NCBI GenBank assembly: GCA_013396525.1
Contig: VWYX01000850.1
Coordinates: 92,790-156,789 of the forward strand
DNA: 64,000 nucleotides
Source: Chaetorhynchus papuensis
Taxonomy: Eukaryota > Chordata > Aves > Passeriformes > Rhipiduridae
Reading direction: 5' to 3'
In this document: piece by piece, positions 58,489 through 64,000 of the stretch
Position numbering within the stretch: position 1 is the first letter of the stretch
How the letters are laid out: each line of letters opens with the position of its first letter
Translations under genes and position numbers: made by a program
The notes under the pieces: model-generated
What the model was told of the DNA's origin: nothing
The model's input: the letters and a program-made list of their open reading frames with translations, nothing else
Database searches by the model: none

Positions 58489-61400
58489 TAGAGGAACCTC
58501 ATGGTTCAGAGCTCATCTGCTCCATCTACACTGGCATCTGAGCTGGGTGTGTTCAACAGTGCATTGAGCACTGCAGTCAGACCTCTACAATCCACCACCT
58601 CTCTTCTCAACTGTTTCTTATATCAAAACACATCAGGGATTCTCTTAAGGTCTGGAAAAAAAAATAAAGATCTGACCCATGCTTGCAATATACTCACAAA
58701 CACGTGTTTGTAAATTAATTTTTTACATTTTGGCAACATGCAGTCCTTATTAGAACAGCTACACAACTTCTTTCACCTCTTCAATAAAATGTTTAACTTC
58801 CATACTTCCAGCTTCCTGGAGAAGGAGTAAGCAAATGCTCAGCTATCCTGTTATACAGGTTTGAAAGCAATCTGGCTGAAAATCTTCTTGCTACCTCCTC
58901 TCTCACCCTGGACACAGCTCCAACCAGAAGGAAAGGGATCATAGCTTTAATGCAGGCTGCTTATTCTTTTCTCCTCAACCCCAATACTTGAGAAAAAAGC
59001 AGCTAATGGAAAGTTTCCAGACAGTTACATTTTCCAGATATATGAAACATCATATCAAAGGTCAAAGTAACTCCTCCACAAAAACGGGGGAAAAAAATCC
59101 AGGCACAATAACAGAGATGTGGGAGGACAGAAAAAACAACAACTGAAAGCAGTGTACACAAAAGAGCAACCAAACTACTTTGAACATCTGAGCTGTTAAT
59201 TGAAAATTAATGCTTCTTGTGTTTGAATATTAAGGGATAAATCTCCTTGGAGTATGACAGTATATATTTCTACTTACAGTTTAAATATTTTTGGATAATT
59301 TTGTAATTTCACCTAAAAGTAAGCTGCATGTATTAATCTTAATAAATTCTGTATCGATATTTTTAAAACGTCAGATCTGAAAACCAGAACTGCAAAACTG
59401 GAAATACTTCCTTACTGACTTTTCTTGGCATAGCCTTAATCTGGGGGAGAAAAATAACTGTAATAAGTTTACAACAAATCTTTTTAGCTGCAGGCAAATG
59501 GTAAATCTCCCCAGCAGATATTGGCTAGAAGTGTGAAAATAAACTAAAGCACGTGGCCCCTCTCCTGTGCGGTGATAAAGAGGAATTAAAAGAAACCACC
59601 TTTGCAGTAGTTAATAGGTGTGTTACGCTGATGCTGAGATAAAACTGGGTGAGGAGTGTCACAGGGAAGCCTTTGGCCCTGGTTTCTACCTCCCCAGCTA
59701 GAAGCAAGTTACTCTCTATCTGCCCCAAACAGGCCAGGAGCCCCTGGATCTCTGGTTTGAGCAGCAGCAGCACCTGCTGAGGCAAGGGAAGGTGGGGGAG
59801 AATCCCCAGAGCCGGCTCACTGACAGGAAAGATGAGGCAATAGGAATGCCATGTCACTGCCCTGCTAGAACTTCCCACCCCTGGCATTTCCAGAAACCTG
59901 ACAAGATGAGAAACACAGTCCACAGGAATCTGGGAAAAAGAACCCTGAAGGATGCAAGGCAAAGGCAAAGATTGTTATCTGGTGCAAACTCTGCCAAGCA
60001 TCCCCTCTACCAGCAGGCTGGACACTCCTGGTGGTAGTGATAACCACTCTAGGTAGTTATCTGTGACTCTCTTAGGAGCCTATTTGCCTTCAGAGAGTGA
60101 ACCAGCACAGCCTCAGATGGCTCTAGCTACTTGCTGTCCACTCTGAGTCAAAAAACCTAGCAGAACAGTCAAAGTATGGCCAAAGTTACTCTGGCTGCTT
60201 ACAGCTCCTCTCCTCTCCTAAGGAAGCTTGAGGCTGTTACAGATGTCAGCTGGCTGGCTCCTCTGCATCACTGGCTGAAGGACTCAGCTGCTGATCCCTG
60301 TCTGATGCCTTTCAGCCATGCCTCCGATACACCTGGAAAGACAAAGGCATTTCCCTGCAGATCTCTGGCTGTGTCCCCAGAAGCCATCACCACTGAAAAC
60401 GGAGTGGCATCTTCACAGGGAAGCTGCTCACACAAGTGGGCTTCCAGTCATCTCAGCCTGTGTTTTTGCACCACCACAACAGAAACCTCAGCTGACCCAC
60501 CAGCCACGCCCGTGACCATTTGTAAGGCTGCACATTATCACTGCACTGAGACAAAAAAATAATAGCTTTTTGTCTGGGCTTCTAAAACTGAGTCAGTTCC
60601 TACAACTGAGCGGGGGCAGGAACAGAACAGGGGTGAAGGGGAGAGAAGTCTGTGAAGAGAGGGAAGACTTCTGCCGATAAGTGATCACCTGAGCCCGCTG
60701 CCAGCAAGTGCGAGAGATGCTCTGATGCCTTCAACACATCCAGTGCTGAAGCAATGACCACCTGAAGTGCTGACATCATCAGCTGTTTTCCTTTTCAGCA
60801 TGAAAAAGGTGGGGAACCCACTCCAACTCATTCCAGACCATCCAGTGCCCTTGCCAAACACAATTCTGTATGAATATTACACATGTTTTTCCTTTAATTG
60901 TGAAAGATTTGGTTAAAGTTAGTAATAATAAACATGTTTATACATGTGAAAGCAGGTTTGGTTTCGTGGGCTCCCATCCCAATGCTTCCCCACCCCTAAG
61001 TACTATGACAGGGAGTTCCTGATCTACAAAGAACATTTACGTACCCAAAACCTTAGAAGCAGTTTGGCCAGTCATGTAATTAAATGCCTGGGACAGGACA
61101 GCCCAGAGCTCATTGTGCTGCCTTTCAAGAGCAACATTTTCTTCTATACTGGCACCACTTCAACACCCTTTTTTCTATTACAGGAAACAGCATATTGCAC
61201 TTGTCCAAATGTGTGCAAGTCAATCTCAAAGCAAATAGTCTCTTTCTATGACCTTGCTGGCCTCAGAACCCTGCCAGGGAGGTCAAGAACACTTTTAAAA
61301 CCCAACCAGTAAATTTCTGATTGTTGCTGTCATTGCAAATATTTGTACAGGCTTTTAGCTCTGCCGTCTTTGTAGAGAGAACTGTGTTTATTTTTAAGTT

Positions 61401-64000
61401 CAGCTTTTAGCTGCCTTTAAAATGCTTGTCTTTGTTGCTAGATACCAGCTTGAATAAACAATAATAGTAAAACTCCAAAATACTCAGAACAACCTAGTAA
61501 TGATTAAACATAGTCTTCTTAGTGAAAATACCAATTTGCCAACTCTAAAACAACACCTGTAAAAATCATTAATATCATTCTGTATGTATAATACTATGAT
61601 TCTGAATACAGTCTAAGTCATCTTCTTTGCTATGAGGAAACGGGAGTTGCCAAGTTGCAGCTGACTTTTATTCTGCATCATGTTTCATTACCCTCTTCAT
61701 CCCCAGCCACACAGCAAACAGCTGTTTTAGTCCCTGTATCTTGTTCTTTACTAGGGCCAAGGTGGGGAAAATCAGGCACAAGCTGACATATTTGTCAGCC
61801 CAGCTGCCCTTCTTCTGCCAGTTTAAACTTGGACACTCAGGGGCATGTTCACACCAAAGGACAGGTCTGTGCAAACTGTGATGGGATTCAGTTTTACTTT
61901 AAAAACCAGTATGCTCCCTTTCCTACACAATCAAGAAACAGTAATTCCATCAAGCAAGGTGACGGCACTGTAATTGGTATAGTGAAACCCAAGGGAATTG
62001 TAGTACCATCTTCATGAAGGTTTGAGGCTGTATCTATACACATTTTTTTACTTCAGTTTTTCCACGGAATCAGCGTTTACAGAAGTGAGGCGCTGCTAAT
62101 CAAAAATCTTTAGCTGGAACAAATTACAAATGAGAAAGGTGCTGCCCTTCAGCTCATTGCACTGGGATGCTGGGCTGGAGCCTGCCCTGCTCACAGCACA
62201 CCCCAGGATGCAGGTGGAGGTAGAGCTGGAAACCAGGATCCCACCTCCCTGGGGGAGAGCCAGCAGCACTTTCCTTTTAGGTCCAGGCACCAGCCCAAGA
62301 CTAACCAGAGCATCAAGTACTCCTGGGAGGGAAAAGGGCTAAAGAAAGGGGCTTGTTGGAGCTTCAGCTGAGGAGATGTCATCTTGTTGTCACAGAAGGC
62401 ACTGAGAATATGCTTTGCTCTCCCAGCGGATTCTGCCATTAGGGGAAAACAACTACTCTGTAAGAGCATCATCGACATGGCAGATACATAATTGATACCT
62501 TCATTTCCCCACTTGCTTGTTCCTTACGTATTTGAGGCCTCCACTAATCCTCTGCTCTCTGTTAATAACGAATGACTGCATTATCGTGGTGCTTAAAGAG
62601 GGCTGGCCATAGATCAGAACCTCTTTGTTAAAAGAGCAGTACAGACAAACACCAGAAAGACCATTCTTGTTTCAGCTCCAAGTATAAAATGAAAGACAAT
62701 AGCTTTAACAATAGATTTCCGATTTTCATTGACACCTGTTCAGCTGTTGCATTTAAAAACTTTTCAGCTATCCACAAGTCCCTATGACTTTGTTTGCAGC
62801 ATGTCCCTTTCTCATTCAGACATTGGCATTTTAAGCAATCATAAAATATATCTTTGTCGTCTGTAGGCTAAAACAAAATGCCATCTTGAACTTTTATGTG
62901 CTGGTTTAAACTGAACTGCTTTAGCTGGAGTTGGATGAGCACCCCTTGAACTGGAAAGCAAGAACCAACAGAAAAAATACCAGACCCCATCTCCTCCCCA
63001 CCAGTGCATTGCAGCACTATACTGCCACATGGCCTAACGATATTCATTCAGTACTCAGCTTCAGCACACATATTAGGGCTTCAAAGGACACCAAAAGAAA
63101 TGCCTGTTTGCGGCACCTGAACCCACTCAGTTACTCCAGCATGCACCACTACGTTGCTGTCCAGGAAAACCATTCCTTTTTCTAAGTGGAGTTAGGAGTT
63201 AGCAGTCATCATAGGCCAGTGAGACATTTTACGCCTTCCAGTTTCCCATGGAAATTCCAGTTACCATTGCATTCAGGCTGATTGTGAATCAGAAAAGATA
63301 TTTACTTTGTTCAAAACCCAATACAGGCAACAAGAATAATTTAGCCTATTTTAGCCAGATTAATGCTGACAGAGGTCACTCCCACTGTATGGAATGACAC
63401 GCTTCACTGTATTTTGTATTTTCTTTAAGACTGCCTCTAAACCCTTAAAAATTTTAGTTTTCATTAAAAAGAAATTTGTTATTCCTTATTTATTTAGACG
63501 TAAACCAGGCTACATGACCCTTGAGCAATTACAAGCCAGAATACAAAACACTGACATGAATTACTTAAAAAAACGAATGAAACTGAAGCTGTTCTCGCAA
63601 TTATCAGGTTTCTTTAGTTTTATGATTACAAGTGCCATGACCTTGTTGATACAGATGACTTGAACACAAAAGCTTTACTATTTAGCCACGTGCTTAAGAG
63701 TGCCATAGTAAGAACTTGATTAAAAAAAAAAGAGATGGTGCAAAAAAAACTGAATATAATTGGGAAGCCCAGGACCTACTGCTAGCAACTCCAAGCAGCA
63801 CTGGAAATTCCAGATCCGCGCAAGTAAAGTATGTACAGCATCAGTCTTCACCAAATTCATCTTTGGCATTATTTAAGCTCTATAAAGCTTTCTTTTTTAA
63901 ACTACTACCAAATGTTTTCCTAGAGAGGGAACATTGTGTGACGGAGTGCTCGCCTGTTTCCATCGGTCCCTGGGAAAGCAAGCCATTTCTTAGGAAAGCC

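Larger units (their letters stand above)
51662..64000 (-). other. PHACTR2: Upstream PHACTR2 intron (3' part; first exon not seen)
   Basis: All remaining sequence lies upstream of the first coding exon found. I looked on the minus strand for a start exon of the known PHACTR2 types (short leaders ending one base into a Val codon with a GT donor) and saw none, so the promoter and start are probably beyond 64000. Contents recognised: a MIR relic at about 52610-52765, a moderately GC-rich stretch at about 53280-54200, a T-rich run at 57062-57139 and a small palindromic duplication at 58447-58488. The rest is unremarkable. Confidence 0.65.

Noticed and set aside
51662..64000. Search for a PHACTR2 start exon or alternative first exon
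   Set aside because: No minus-strand ATG followed by a family-like leader and a GT donor in the needed phase was found. None is annotated.
1..64000. Defence system, CRISPR, prophage, endogenous retrovirus or nested coding gene
   Set aside because: No direct-repeat array, no gag/pol/env-like frame, no LTR pair and no second gene family was recognised in either strand.

Overview
This window is vertebrate nuclear DNA, most likely from a bird. Genes are split into short exons with GT-AG style junctions. Most of the sequence is AT-rich and non-coding. The recognisable young transposon family is CR1, the dominant LINE of birds and reptiles, present as two 3'-end fragments, and ancient MIR-like (CORE-SINE) relics are scattered in the introns. 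There are no bacterial-style operons, CRISPR arrays or phage genes.

One protein-coding gene explains nearly everything: PHACTR2 (phosphatase and actin regulator 2), on the minus strand. Twelve coding exons were assembled by hand at 51494-51661, 44645-44725, 41665-41823, 31282-31521, 27101-27650, 25646-25845, 23617-23773, 21533-21588, 15347-15408, 14211-14348, 11838-11914 and 8216-8231. Every junction keeps the reading frame and together they encode 634 residues ending in the family signature FHRP. The upstream start exon is not in the window. In order, the protein has a basic nuclear-import-like segment, a first RPEL actin-binding motif, a low-complexity Pro/Lys/Ser/Thr region, an acidic Asp tract, three more RPEL motifs, and the C-terminal PP1-binding tail. 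One intron (11915-14210) appears to start with GC instead of GT.

Reading left to right on the + strand: 1-130 is a CpG-rich stretch with a perfect NRF-1 palindrome, a CCAAT box and an Sp1 site. It probably marks the promoter of the next gene downstream of PHACTR2; by vertebrate synteny this would be LTV1, which lies off the left edge. A CR1 fragment follows at about 206-600, then unremarkable intergenic DNA to about 2965. From about 2970 to 8215 is an inferred 5.2-kb PHACTR2 3' UTR. From 8216 to 51661 is the exon/intron body. From 51662 to 64000 is the 3' part of a long upstream intron in which I found no start exon.

No undescribed biological system was found. The most useful second looks are the GC-AG intron, the extended 3' UTR with a possible distal poly(A) site, the repeat-encoded low-complexity tracts and CpG-rich internal exon, a nested perfect inverted repeat at 29095-29138, a 23-bp minisatellite, and the CORE-SINE relics.
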